Origin: Plantago elongata
Lineage: Eukaryota > Streptophyta > Magnoliopsida > Lamiales > Plantaginaceae
Assembly (NCBI GenBank): GCA_036897095.1
Contig: JAYMSP010001914.1
Coordinates: 1-27,753, forward strand
Length of the DNA: 27,753 bases
Reading direction: 5' to 3'
In this document: one piece after another, positions 1 through 10,849 of the stretch
Layout of the letters: the number at the start of each line of letters is the position of its first letter
Numbering within the stretch: position 1 is the first letter of the stretch
Program-made: the position numbers and the translations under genes
The notes under the pieces: generated by a model
Seen by the model: the letters and a program-made list of their open reading frames with translations, nothing else
What the model was told of the DNA's origin: nothing
The model's database searches: none

Positions 1-889
1 CCACCCCACACACACATGTACATATACGGATTGGATGCACCCGTGCCCGTCCAAATCTCATGCCCAAAACTCATCCCACACCAAGACTCAATATGGACCC
101 AACCTATAAGAAACTGATCCGATTTCGATCTGTACATAAATTGAAACACAATCTGCCTAAAATTCGAAATTGCCCAAGTTTTTGTTAGGGGTATCTATCT
201 CCTCCTCCACCCGACCATAAACAATTGTGAAAATATGTGAAAAATTATGTTCGCATTCGTCCGGATCCTTCTGTCCCACCAAATGTTTACGCAAAAAATG
301 TGAAGAATTATTCCCCCTCCCTGCTCGACAAACAACAAAATTGCAGGAAACTCTTGTTATTTTAATTTGTATCCAAAACTTCGGGTTGTAGCTCTTCCTG
401 ACTTTCAAATTGCGGGTTGGGGTATGTTTGTTTGTATGTTTTAAAATTGTTGGTGGAATGCAAGTACGTGTTATAAAGTCCATCAAAATTTCGAGTTTTG
501 TGAAATTTTAGATATTTTTACCACAAGCTAAAAACACTAACTATGTTACATAAAACTACAATGATAAGTATTAAAATTGAAACATTTTCGCTGAAACAAT
601 AACAGTCATAAATATCAAACACAAGCTAAAACTATAACAATAACAATGACGTTTAGAATTATAACACCAGCTATTAAAATAATATGAATAGCTCTTAAAA
701 CTATAATACCAAATTGACATATAAATATACAAATTTAACAATCGTGTAGGAAGGAAAGCATAATTACTTGTAGCTGCAAAAGCTGAGACATAAATTCATT
801 CGAATTCGATCAGGAGCCACGAGTGCTCGATTGAAACCTTGAGACGCGAGCGCAGGTCACGTAGTCCAGAAAACATGATATCATCATTC
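1..889. other. Intergenic sequence, no supportable gene
   Basis: A short open frame on the minus strand (157-486) has no recognisable complete domain. It has only a faint likeness to a BED-type finger of hAT transposases (see findings). From about 490 to 780 the sequence is AT-rich with many A-rich runs. I see no RNA gene or promoter here. Confidence 0.5.
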
Positions 890-1300
890 AGCTCACGGAG
901 GCGATTGGAAATCGTAGTTTGCTCACGGATCGGTGGCGGCAGGCTGTTTACTCGCGAATCGGAGGCGATTGGAAATCGATGATGGCTTCACGGATCGGTG
1001 TTTGCGTGGATTGACGCCGACTGAGGTCATCGATGTTCGGTGGCGCGTGGATCGGTGGCGACAAGAGGTGGAGGATCGGTGTTTGAGAGTGGATTAGTTG
1101 TGGTCGGGGGCGGAGGGTCGTTGTGTGCTCGTGGATCGGTGGCGGCAGGAGGGGAGGATCGGCGTTTGAGCACGAATCGGTGGTGGCCAGAGGCGGAGTA
1201 TCGTTGTTTGCTCGTGGATCAGTGGCGGCAGGAGGCGGAGGTCGCAACGTGGACGTGTCGGCAAGATGCGGTTTGCTCGTGTATGGTGTTGTGTGGATCG
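890..1300. repeat. GC-rich degenerate minisatellite
   Basis: This block is far richer in G and C than its flanks. It repeats a core of the type CGTGGATCGGTGGCGGCAGG at least four times, at about 918, 1044, 1132 and 1210. Variants of GAGGATCGGTGTTTG and GGCGATTGGAAATCG lie between the cores. Spacing is irregular, so units have been lost or have diverged. Open frames on both strands follow from the lack of AT-rich stops and look like composition artefacts. It could be a decayed piece of a transposon or of a coding repeat. Confidence 0.6.
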
Positions 1301-1349
1301 CTGATGGCGTGGAGTAGAATTTGTGAATCTGCTTGTTCTGATTCTCTCT

Positions 1350-1420
1350 TTAAATAGTGAACCGGTCTGGTTCGATTTACATCTGGTTCATTTAGCTGGT
1401 TTTTAATATTGAAACTGAAT
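1350..1420. repeat. Possible dispersed CCGGT/GGTTC-type repeat
   Basis: The segment contains GTGAACCGGTCTGGTTCG followed by CTGGTTCA and GCTGGTTTTTAA. This rhythm resembles dispersed AACCGGT-rich repeats common in plant genomes. A second, more GC-rich block of similar flavour lies at 11110-11270. Membership in one family is an inference. Confidence 0.25.
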
Positions 1421-1983
1421 TTTCTTAATCTATAGGAAAATATCTCATTTTACTATACTTACTCTTAATTTAAACGTGTAAATTTTTTATTGGTCCATTA
1501 TCTTACTTGATTGTTAAATTCTTTATTTTGGTCCAAATTAATTCTAGCTCGATAATTTATTATTAGTTGTATATATAAAATCTTATACAAAGTGGTGTTT
1601 ATTTGTTAAAAAAACGTCAATAGTAGAGTCCGTAAAGATACTCATATATTGAAAGAATTGTAAAATTAACACAAAAATTATAAGAAATATTATTTTGATT
1701 TAAATGGAGGAAGTCTCATTAGAAAAAATTCATAGGTAATTTATATAGAAACAAACTTATATTTTTAACAAAATTATCGATATTATTAATCAAATTTGAT
1801 GTTTCTTTTTCTACATTATAAATTTGTTTCATAAAAAATTTAAACGTTTTGATTAATAACATAAATCGTTCTATTAACAACTTAAGTCCTCACCTATTAA
1901 TCTTTATGTAGTAATTGTTTAAGAAGTTTATTCTGAATTGATACCATTTTACAATGGAAGTAGAGGTTGTATTTTTAGGCTTT

Positions 1984-2165
1984 GTTATCTTCAACTGTAA
2001 TTTACTGAACTAAGCTGCATTGATAGAAAATTGAACTGAACTGAATGAAATCGAAGAAGTTTTTTGAGTTGAAGAGAACCAAGCATGTGAGTTCAGTTCT
2101 GCTCTGCTTAATTATATTTTATACTACAATTCAGTTTAGTTCAGTAAATTCCAGTTAAAGATAAC
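1984..2165. mobile_element. MITE-like inverted-repeat element
   Basis: The two ends are long imperfect inverted repeats of about 40 bp. The left arm starts GTTATCTTCAACTGTAATTT, and the reverse complement of the right arm starts GTTATCTTTAACTGGAATTT. Both continue with TACTGAACTAA. The interior is short and has no coding capacity. No clear target-site duplication is visible next to the arms, so the superfamily is not assigned. Confidence 0.6.
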
Positions 2166-2700
2166 ATAGTCGTCGCGCACCTTACTCTAAATGGCAATTA
2201 CATTGGTTATGTGTTCTCATTGTGTAACTAAATAGTAAGGATTATGATGTATGGGAATTTATTTTTAAAACATCTCAATGTTGATAAAAAAATACGAAAT
2301 ACAAATTTGCAAATCTGAAATACTAGGATCTTTAAGTGTGATCGAATTTTTAATTATAATTGGTGGATTATAATTACGATGATTGTAATTCCATGGCGAA
2401 CAAAAATATATAGGATAATTAGATTAAAAATTTGGTTTTAATTGATATACAAGCCGTTTTAAGGCATTAGCCAACTTTAGCTCCGCAACTTGTTTATTTA
2501 TTCATAATGTTTGAAAAAGTGCGCTTGGACAACGACACCTCGAACTTGAAGTACCCATGCATCAAAACAAGAAAATAGTTATTAGAGTAGCAGCTAGGCG
2601 ACACGTGGATCGGCGGAATACTAGTCAAACGTTTGTCAATATCCACTCTAAATATTTCTTAATGTACACTCCCATGATTCCACTTCAATTCAATCAAAGA
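2166..2700. other. Upstream region of first oxidoreductase gene
   Basis: This is AT-rich sequence without a supportable gene. The last 130 bp before the start codon at 2729 presumably hold the promoter and 5' leader. Apart from a CACGTG core at 2602-2607, I see no clear promoter element. Confidence 0.4.
2602..2607. promoter_or_regulatory. G-box core (CACGTG) upstream of oxidoreductase 1
   Basis: The palindrome CACGTG lies about 125 bp before the start codon of the first quinone oxidoreductase gene, in the context GACACGTGGATC. G-boxes bind plant bZIP and bHLH factors. Position and core make it a plausible cis element, but one six-base match can be chance. Confidence 0.35.
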
Positions 2701-2728
2701 ATCGAACCATCGTTCATACCAAGCAAGC

Positions 2729-5228
2729 ATGAAGGCAGTAGTGATCACAAAGCAAGGCGGACCAGAGGTTCTGCAGCTTCAAGAAGTTGATGACCCAAAA
2801 ATGAAGCACGATGAAGTTCTAATTCGAGTTGCTGCAGCTGGACTTAACAGAGCCGATTGCCTTCAGCGAGTGGGCAAGCACCCTCCTAATCAAGGTGACA
2901 GTGAATATCCAGGTCTTGAGTGCTCTGGTACAATTGAAGCTGTTGGCAAACATGTTCAACGCTGGAAAATTGGTGATCAGGTTGTTACTTTTGCTCTGCC
3001 CTTTTCCTTTATATTTCATATGTGCAACGACTCGATTTTTTATTGGGAATTATGTGCTTAAATTGGTGAAACTTAGTGTTGATGGATGTATTGTATTGGT
3101 TCTTTGAGCTAGGATGGAGTTGTTGCCTTCTACTGTAGCTTCAATCATTCTATCTTTGCAGTTTGTCTAATTGATTGGTTACGATAGAATTCCATCTTAT
3201 CTAAAATATCGAAATTATATAGAGTTATTAAATCTAATCATTTATTATATTAATACTTCAATACTCCTCTGCACTCGTTGCCGATTTAAACCTCTTTGGA
3301 GAGTCAAATTCGAGTGGAAATTTAATATGGGTGGAGATTGTCTACGACGAAATTCGAACCCATATTGGGCGTGAGCCAAAATAGAATTTCATCTCATATA
3401 AAAGCTTGAACTTGTAAATAGTTGTGTCTTCTAGCTAGTCATTTATATTATACTCCAATAGGTTACTCTATATTGGAGATGAAATGTGAACGGAATGGTA
3501 CTGTGCTCATAAATACACAGTTTTCGTTCGATTGATATTTCTGGCAGAGTTTATCATATAGTATCAGTTTAGATATACCCTTAGTGGTATTGCAACTTTA
3601 ATGTGACTGAAATGACTATGTATGGAGCTTCATGGCCTATAGTTGAGTAGGAAAATGGTGTGAACCTAATGAGGAAGATTATTAATGTCACCCTTTTGAG
3701 TTTGGAAAGGTGTGTGCACTTCTTGGTGGAGGGGGGTATGCAGAGAAAGTAGCTGTTCCAGCTGGACAAGTTCTTCCTGTTCCGACTGGTGTTTCGTTGG
3801 AAGATGCTGCTGCTTTCCCGGAGGTAGCATGCACGGTTTGGTCCACAGTGTTTATGACAAGTCACCTATCCAAAGGGGAAAGCTTCCTGGTAAATGTTGA
3901 TGGCAATTAGTTTCGTGTTAAATACAGTAAATACTTTGTGAATTGTGAGGCTGGATGTTTAACTTATTACTGTAGCAAGTAGCAACTAGTACTTGTTCCT
4001 TTCCTGAAAGTTGACATTCGAGGGAGGTTTTATTTAGATTTAGTTGAAATTGACTCCTACGAATTTGAGGGACTCAATTCCGACAGATTTTTCCGGTTAG
4101 TTGCTTAATTGATTCACCCTTCCCATTTTTGTCCAGTGGACTGCTCAAATTTATACTTTTCAATTGGTGTTTGCAATGGTTACCAAAACCTTGACCTTAT
4201 ATAGTTTGTAACAGTTGAATGAACATTAGTACATACAAGAGGTCTTGAAAATTTTATGACACAATTTTTTTTCTTAAAAGTGAATTCTCAAGTTCCCTTC
4301 CTCAGCTCTACTTGGGGACCTAAAATGAGTTTTACTTTTACCGTATAAATTGAACTTATTTCTCAGGTACATGGCGGTTCCAGCGGAATCGGTACATTTG
4401 CTATTCAGCTGGCGAAGTCCTATGGTGTCAAGGTTTTCATCACTGCAGGTGCATTATGCCTTGTACTCATACGATAGCATAACACGGTGAATTTTTGTTT
4501 ATGTCGCAATTGATTTTGTTGTTCAGGAAGTGATGAGAAACTAGCTGTGTGCAAGGACCTTGGGGCGGATGTTTGCATAAATTATAAAACAGAGGATTTC
4601 GTGGCACGAGTGAAGGAAGAAACTGGAGGAAATGGTCAGACTGATCATTTAATTAGTCCAATAACCAAACACTACTTTGTCTATAGACCTTCACTTCATA
4701 TTATAAAATCAAACCAAATTATCCTTTTCAAGCCCTCTTCTATGTCTTGACCATATAATTCCAATTTGTTCAATAACAGGTGTTGATGTGATACTTGATA
4801 ACATTGGAGGTTCATACTTACAGAGGAACTTGGATTGCCTAAGTGTTGATGGAAGGCTTTTCATAATCTACTTCATGGGTGGGATGGTAGCTGAAATAAA
4901 CCTGGGGACTTTATTAGCAAAACGCCTTACCGTGCAAGGTAATATACCCAAGTCTTCCCCTATTCCCTTTGTTAGGTTCCACTAGTTGTGAGTACTGAAT
5001 TCATTTTAATCTGCAACTTTACTTCCAGCTGCTGGCTTAAGACCCCGGACCCGAGAGAACAAAGCAGTGATCGTGAGGGAGGTGGAAAAGAGTGTCTGGC
5101 CAGCAGTAAGTGCAGGATACATAAAGCCGATTATCTACAAGAAAGTAAGCTTGGAAGAGGTTGCGGAGGCTCACAGGTTGATGGAAAGCAGCAAGCATAT
5201 AGGAAAAATCCTATTCCTAGTTCCATAA
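2729..5228 (+). CDS. PIG3-type quinone oxidoreductase, copy 1
   Basis: The coding exons are 2729-2980, 3710-3889, 4367-4448, 4527-4634, 4780-4938 and 5029-5228. All introns are GT-AG, and the joined product is 326 aa, near the family's usual length. The product belongs to the zinc-free quinone oxidoreductase branch of the medium-chain dehydrogenase/reductase superfamily, close to human TP53I3 (PIG3), which reduces quinones with NADPH. The N-terminal GroES-like part shows [16 protein letters not shown] (about residues 38-53) and [15 protein letters not shown]. The Rossmann part shows the cofactor-binding HGGSSGIG (about 146-153). Downstream, [15 protein letters not shown] and the C-terminal [13 protein letters not shown] match the family. 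The start is the first Met of the domain, in the same context as copy 2. No targeting peptide is obvious, so a cytosolic enzyme is likely. The substrate is unknown. Confidence 0.93.
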
Positions 5229-5288
5229 AGCTGAGCTTCAGTTTGTTGAGTCCTTATGTTTCTCCATTTTAAATCAATGGCACTGATC

Positions 5289-5294
5289 AATAAA
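5289..5294 (+). terminator. Putative poly(A) signal AATAAA of copy 1
   Basis: AATAAA lies 60 bp after the stop codon of the first oxidoreductase gene, at a usual distance for a plant 3' UTR. The assignment rests on position and motif only. Confidence 0.45.
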
Positions 5295-5398
5295 AGTAGG
5301 GCTCAATTTTAACTAGTTCAGTAAATTATCTTTACAGCAGCTAAAATGAAGTGAAGGGCTCAGTGTTTTCACTTTTCACCACTCGATGTAATGCATAA

Positions 5399-5562
5399 TT
5401 TGCTCGGCCTTGTAATACTTTGAGGTTTTACTAAATGTTTTGAACAATATGGATATTGTTTTATTAGTGAACATTTCACGTTTGCTCGGCCTTGTAATAC
5501 TTTGAGGTTTTACTAAATGTTTTGAACAATATGGATATTGTTTTATTAGTGAACATTTCACG
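5399..5562. repeat. Perfect 82-bp tandem repeat, two units
   Basis: Units 5399-5480 and 5481-5562 are identical over 82 bp, each starting TTTGCTCGGCC and ending CATTTCACG. The repeat lies between the stop codon of copy 1 and the start of copy 2, in the 3' flank of one and the upstream region of the other. Full identity points to a recent duplication, or to an assembly artefact. Confidence 0.95.
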
Positions 5563-5788
5563 TTTGTATGGTAATGTTTGTCGGTCCCCTTTAGCGCCTA
5601 ACCAATGAATTTTAAACCGGGTCGGGTATTCACATGTGCTTGGCAAATTAAGAACATTATTACGTGTTACTTTTCTAGTCGAACATTTGTACAAGCACAC
5701 TCACATTTCCCTTCAGAGTTGTATACTTGTACAAGAAATCAATCGATCAAACCAGAAATTGAGCAAGAAAAAAGGGTAAAGAAGCAAG

Positions 5789-8036
5789 ATGAAGGCAGTA
5801 GTGATCACAGAGCTAGGCGGACCAGAGGTCCTGCAATTGCAAGAAGTGGAAGACCCAAAAATCAAAGACGACGAAGTTTTGATCAGAGTTGCTGCTTCTG
5901 CACTCAACAGAGCCGATACACTTCAGCGAGTGGGCAAGCATCCTCCTCCCAAAGGGGGCAGTGAATACCCAGGTTTAGAGTGCTCTGGTACCATCGAAGC
6001 AGTTGGGAAAGATGTTCATCGCTGGAAAATTGGTGATCAGGTTTCTTCTTTTGCCTTTTCTTCTTCATTTTCATCAGAAAGACTCGATTTTTATCGGGAA
6101 TTATATGCTGTTCTTCATAGAATTACTTCAAAGACTCGATTCTTATTGGGAATTATAATTTCGTCATAGTTTAATGTTAGTTGGGTAACTTGGGTTGGGA
6201 GAAAGATTGGATAAGGTAGCGGATTTCTCCAGATTACTCTGTCTAGTCCAACTGAGCATCATCGAGCCGAGACTTCCCTTGTTTTAGACCATTGTCAAGT
6301 GTGGAGCTGATTTTCTAACAAACTTGTACATCATAAATTGAGCGATTTTGGTGTGGAGGTCAAAAAGCCGAGACCCGATAAGAAAACGAGCTCAAGTTTG
6401 ACTGAACACCATGTGGAGCTCAACCCAGTCGAGTCCCGTTAATTAAGGTTTGGCTTGCGTAGCAACAAGATAGACAATATTAATGTTTTAGTAGATATGT
6501 TGAGCCGTTGGGTTCCTGTTGTGGTTGCTGATAAACATGTCTTTGTAATCACTGGTTGAAGATGAAGGTATTGCTTTATGTTGTAGCATGCTACAGTTTT
6601 CATTTGATTGGTACTGTTCCGAGAGTGTATACTACCCACTATGGAGGATGTGATCCTTTCATGGTATTACAATTCCATGGACTAGTTAAGGAAATTAATG
6701 AGTAAGAATCCAGAATGTGAAGGTTTTATTTGGGGGTTGTTGTGACAGGTGTGTGCACTTCTTGGTGGAGGTGGGTATGCGGAGAAAGTAGCAGTACAAG
6801 CTGAACACGTTCTTCCTGTTCCAGAGGGTATTTCGTTGGAGGATGCAGCTGCTTTTCCGGAGGTAGCCTGCACTGTGTGGTCCACCGTGTTTATGATTAG
6901 TCACCTATCCAAAGGCGAAAGTTTCCTGGTAAAATATTATGCTTTGTATTCTTATGGTTCTAGTAATATGAAGAGTCTTGGTTGCCATTTCTTGTGGTAA
7001 AGTCTCATCAATTTTTTGACTTTGATTGAGGAATGGAAATTGGGATTTGGGCACATACGTGTGATTTGAAAAGTTTGTGATGAAAGACTTCTTTCTTCAA
7101 GTTAACAGTGAATATCTAACTTGTCCTTTATAGATACATGGTGGTTCCAGTGGAATTGGAACATTTGCCATTCAGCTGGCTAAATCCATTGGTATCAAGG
7201 TTTTCATCACTGCAGGTCTTGTGCACCATAAAATTCTTTCTAAATGTTGACTCATACTGATCAGATTAGCATGCATCACGAATATGTTTATACATAAATT
7301 GATTTTTTTTTCATTCAGGAAGTGATGAGAAACTTGCTGCGTGCAAGGATCTTGGGGCGGATGTTTGCATAAATTATAAAACAGAGGATTTTGTGGCACG
7401 GGTGAAAGAAGAAACTGATGGAAAAGGTCGGTCAAACCTATAAAATGAATTAGTCCAGTAATACAGACCTCCATTTGATGTTATAAATCAGACAAATTTT
7501 CTTGAACTGTGCTTCGCACCGATTCTTCTATTTTTTGAATAACCAATATCGCTTTCCCAATGATAGGTGTTGACGTTATACTGGATAACATTGGAGCGTC
7601 ATACCTTAAAAGGAACATGGAATGCTTAAGTGTTGATGGAAGGCTTTTCATAATAGCCTTCATGGGTGGAATAGTAACTGAAATAAATCTTGCCAGTTTG
7701 TTGGCAAAACGCCTTTCAGTGCAGGGTATATACTGTAGTCTCCAACATCTAGTTCTTTTGTTGGATTTAGTTCATTCTCGCTTTGTCTCTCTTTTGTATT
7801 CACTGAATTCATTCTAATGAACAACTTTGCCTCCAGCTGCCGGCTTGAGAAACAGGACCCCAGAAAACAAAGCATTGATTGTCAGAGAGGTGGAGAAGAA
7901 CGTCTGGCCAGCAATTGGTGCAGGGTACATAAAGCCGATTGTCTACAAAAAGTTCCCTTTAGGAGAAGTTGTAGAGGCTCACAGGCTAATGGAAAGCAGC
8001 AAGCACATCGGGAAAATTATACTTCTAGCTCCATAA
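5789..8036 (+). CDS. PIG3-type quinone oxidoreductase, copy 2
   Basis: The coding exons are 5789-6040, 6749-6928, 7134-7215, 7319-7426, 7567-7725 and 7837-8036. Each has exactly the length of its counterpart in copy 1, and all intron phases are kept, giving 326 aa. The same motifs are present: [52 protein letters not shown] (cofactor loop, about residues 145-161), [15 protein letters not shown] and [13 protein letters not shown]. It should be an NADPH-dependent quinone reductase like copy 1. The copies differ by scattered substitutions (for example SALNRADT against [11 protein letters not shown] against PTG), while most intron sequence has diverged. No frameshift or stop is seen, so both look functional. 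It converges with the beta-galactosidase remnant, whose stop codon is about 270 bp away. Confidence 0.93.
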
Positions 8037-8306
8037 AAAAAATTATGGCTACAGCTTTCTTATGGTTTAGAGTAAAATTTGGTATTGCAAGTCTGTATAC
8101 ACATCTACATTTTCAACAATAAGATATCACATGCTCTTAGTGGCACTTGATTAAGGGCTGTATGTTCATTCCATCTGCTTCATCAACAAGAATTGACATG
8201 TACTACTACTAGGCATTGTTTGGATGTTTCAAACTGTCAATGCGCAGTTACATCTTTCTGAAGATTAATTTACAGGGGTTAATGTGAAGCTGTTAAAGCA
8301 GGCAGA

Positions 8307-10223
8307 TCAGAGAAAACTGCACTTCAGACTTCTACAAAGAGCTTCAATTGCCAAGCTTTTCACAACACCTGGGCAAGGGTTCCCAAGTTCAGTACTGGAA
8401 ACGGATATTGTACATTGATGCTTGCCGACACATTCCTGTATGAAAACAATTCACATATGTCAACTCTTACCTATATGCTCAAGCAATCAAAATCAACAGA
8501 GTTATACACTTGAGGGGTTCATAAAAATGCTTCATTAATATGTTACAGAGTTGACAGAAAGAATATCATGCTATTATGGGGGATGAATGGCTCTTTCCTA
8601 TGCTTATACTATGTATCACAAGTACTATATGAAGTATCAGTTCAGCTACATCAACTAATTAATCGGATAATAGTGTCATTTATAATTTTATATGTCGCTA
8701 TCATCAACTAAGTAATCTCAATTTACCTGCTGAACCATTGATGACAGATTGCTGTGACAACTGCCTGGAACAAATGCTCCGCAGTTTCCCTTTGGAGTAC
8801 CATAGCTAGCAAAACGAATCGAAGCAATATACCACCCAGTTTCACAGGTCAGTTTTATATTTGGGGTACTGGATCTGAAACCCAACCTTGGTACCCAAGT
8901 ATCAACAGGAGGAAGATCATCATCTGACAAATGGCCGCATATCACTTGTCCAGTTTGAGTTGATAATGATATTGTTGAAGGATCGCCTCCAAGTTCTTCA
9001 TGAACAACAAGCAAATTCTCTCCAGGTTGTAACCAAGAGCGGGGTACATGATACCTAGATACAATCACTTTTTTAGCTTCAAACTTATGCTTATACATTT
9101 AAACGTTATTACTTGTCAAGTTAGCACACAAGTCAATACTGGTAAAGCAGCAAAGGGGTCAGCTGACTAAGCTCAGCTACAAGTGAGAGATGTAGTATTG
9201 GGAGTACATCATATATCAAGAAATGCTACATTTGATTTATAGTCCCAAAGAAAAATGCAAGCTGTAGAGACACGTATATCTACTTCCGATCTTAAAGAAA
9301 ATGAAGTTAATATCTACTTACAATGTTTGAGCAGGCTGACCACACTTCTTCAAACACTTGGATGCATTATAACTTCCTCTGTAGTCACACTTTTTTGAAC
9401 AGCCAGTTGATGGTGAGAGATAAGCAGACCAATACCGCCCTATACTCTGACCATTTACCCATGCTTGACCCTTTCCCATGCCAGCAAGATTTAAGTTCAC
9501 AGGACCCGTTCCTTCTGGAGCGAGAAATGTAGTCTGGCAATAAGCATTGGTTATTATTTGACATAGAAGTGCTAGGCCGCTGACAGACTAATTTTCATTC
9601 ACAGTAACAAATTTTCATACAAAAACTGGTTTCGGCAAGGCATACATCTATCACTTGTTCCAACCTCTTTCTTTTATTATGATGTGAACTTATTTCTATT
9701 TCTACCATGAAAACTAGGTGCAGTGATAGAGCAGGTCAAGGGAACACAAGCATGACTTTTGGGAAGCTGATGAAGATGATCTTTATCACTATATGATTAA
9801 AAAACCATCATTAAGAAAAGGAAGTTCAAATGGACCAAATATTGCAAAGAGAATGTACTTTTATGGCTTCATGTCCCTTCCTTTCATGCTAAATTTCTTT
9901 GAACTCATCCAGCTGAACAACGTTTATGTATCAATAAATCCATCAAGATCACTTGAAAAGGTATTTACTAGATTCTAACACCACTTAAGTACAAAACAGC
10001 ATAAGATTTAGAAACTTTAATCACACTACTTGTGATCACAAAAATAAAAATCAATAAATGGAGGAATTTTCACACTACTATGCAGGCTAAATCGGTAGTT
10101 GTATCTAGTTACCTTGTACCATATCAAACTGTTGTTGATGGGAACAGAACTTCCCTTGGTCCATATTGAACTATTTGCTGAAGTGACATTTTCAAGTCCA
10201 AGGAATTCACCTTCAACTCCCAC
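8307..10223 (-). pseudogene. Beta-galactosidase 3' part: C-terminal and SUEL lectin exons
   Basis: Exons on the minus strand are 10113-10223, 9322-9533, 9054-8727 (as 8727-9054) and 8307-8435. They join in frame with GT-AG introns and end in TGA at 8307-8309. The first encodes VGVEGEFLGLENV...SLIWYK. The second starts [20 protein letters not shown] and holds [15 protein letters not shown], a signature of the C-terminal jelly-roll domain of plant GH35 beta-galactosidases. The third has [20 protein letters not shown] and the start of a SUEL (rhamnose/galactose-binding lectin) domain with [18 protein letters not shown]. The fourth completes SUEL with NPCPGVVKSLAIEALC. About 220 residues are preserved from a family near 800-850 residues. 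The GH35 catalytic domain and secretion signal are not found in the window. The retained exons have no stop or frameshift, so this may be a recent truncation or a still-expressed fragment. Confidence 0.85.
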
Positions 10224-10849
10224 CTGGAATGGACGAAATTTTATGATCATTAATACAACAAGTACTAAGGAGTTCATCAGCATTGAAGAATCACCATCAA
10301 GCTTAAAGCCAAATGAACGTGTAGATATTAAGATTTGAATAATCTGGATAAAGATGTCTCCGAATCATCTGACAAGAGATTCATATGTCAGTCTCTGATT
10401 AAAAATAGTTGCAGTTAAGCAAGAAAGAAAAAATAGGCATCATTATCAGAGAACAACTGAACATAGTTCACAATCACATGCTTCTCAATCTCATTACAAC
10501 TTCAGGTCCTTCACTTCGACGTAGTTTATGTCTTAGGCCCTGCCTTTCCCTGTACCCGAAACTTCAAGTAGCAGCATATTTCTAATCAAATTACAGAACA
10601 GTATGACAAGTGCCAACAGAATCAACAGAACAACACCTAACAGACTTCAAACAACCTGCATAGTACAAACATCAATCATCTACAGCAAACAAATCGATTA
10701 CATAACCACATTAAGTAAACAAATTAACAAAACAACAACCATAGCTTCAAAATAATGACTACAATTTAGATGCCAATCAGCCAGGATAAGTCTAAATATC
10801 ATAAACTAAGAATCAACACACAACCGCAGCAAGTAAAAAATACAATTAC
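10224..10849 (-). other. Intron-like sequence upstream of beta-galactosidase exons
   Basis: No exon of the missing beta-galactosidase part can be read here in any minus-strand frame. At 10224 there is a good acceptor (TTCCAG before GTGGGAG). Just upstream, from an ATG complementary to 10281-10283, the frame stays open into the first retained exon and would add about 20 mostly hydrophobic residues if the acceptor were not used. Confidence 0.5.

Noticed and set aside
948..1357. Pro-rich and Gly-rich open frames on both strands
   Set aside because: They overlap in opposite strands over the GC-rich minisatellite and repeat its unit. The lack of stops follows from base composition, and no domain is visible.
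4988..5272. + strand frame over the last exon of oxidoreductase copy 1 (and 7817-8122 for copy 2)
   Set aside because: These are shifted frames over the true sixth exons, which read [16 protein letters not shown] and AAGLRNRTPENKALIV in the spliced frame.
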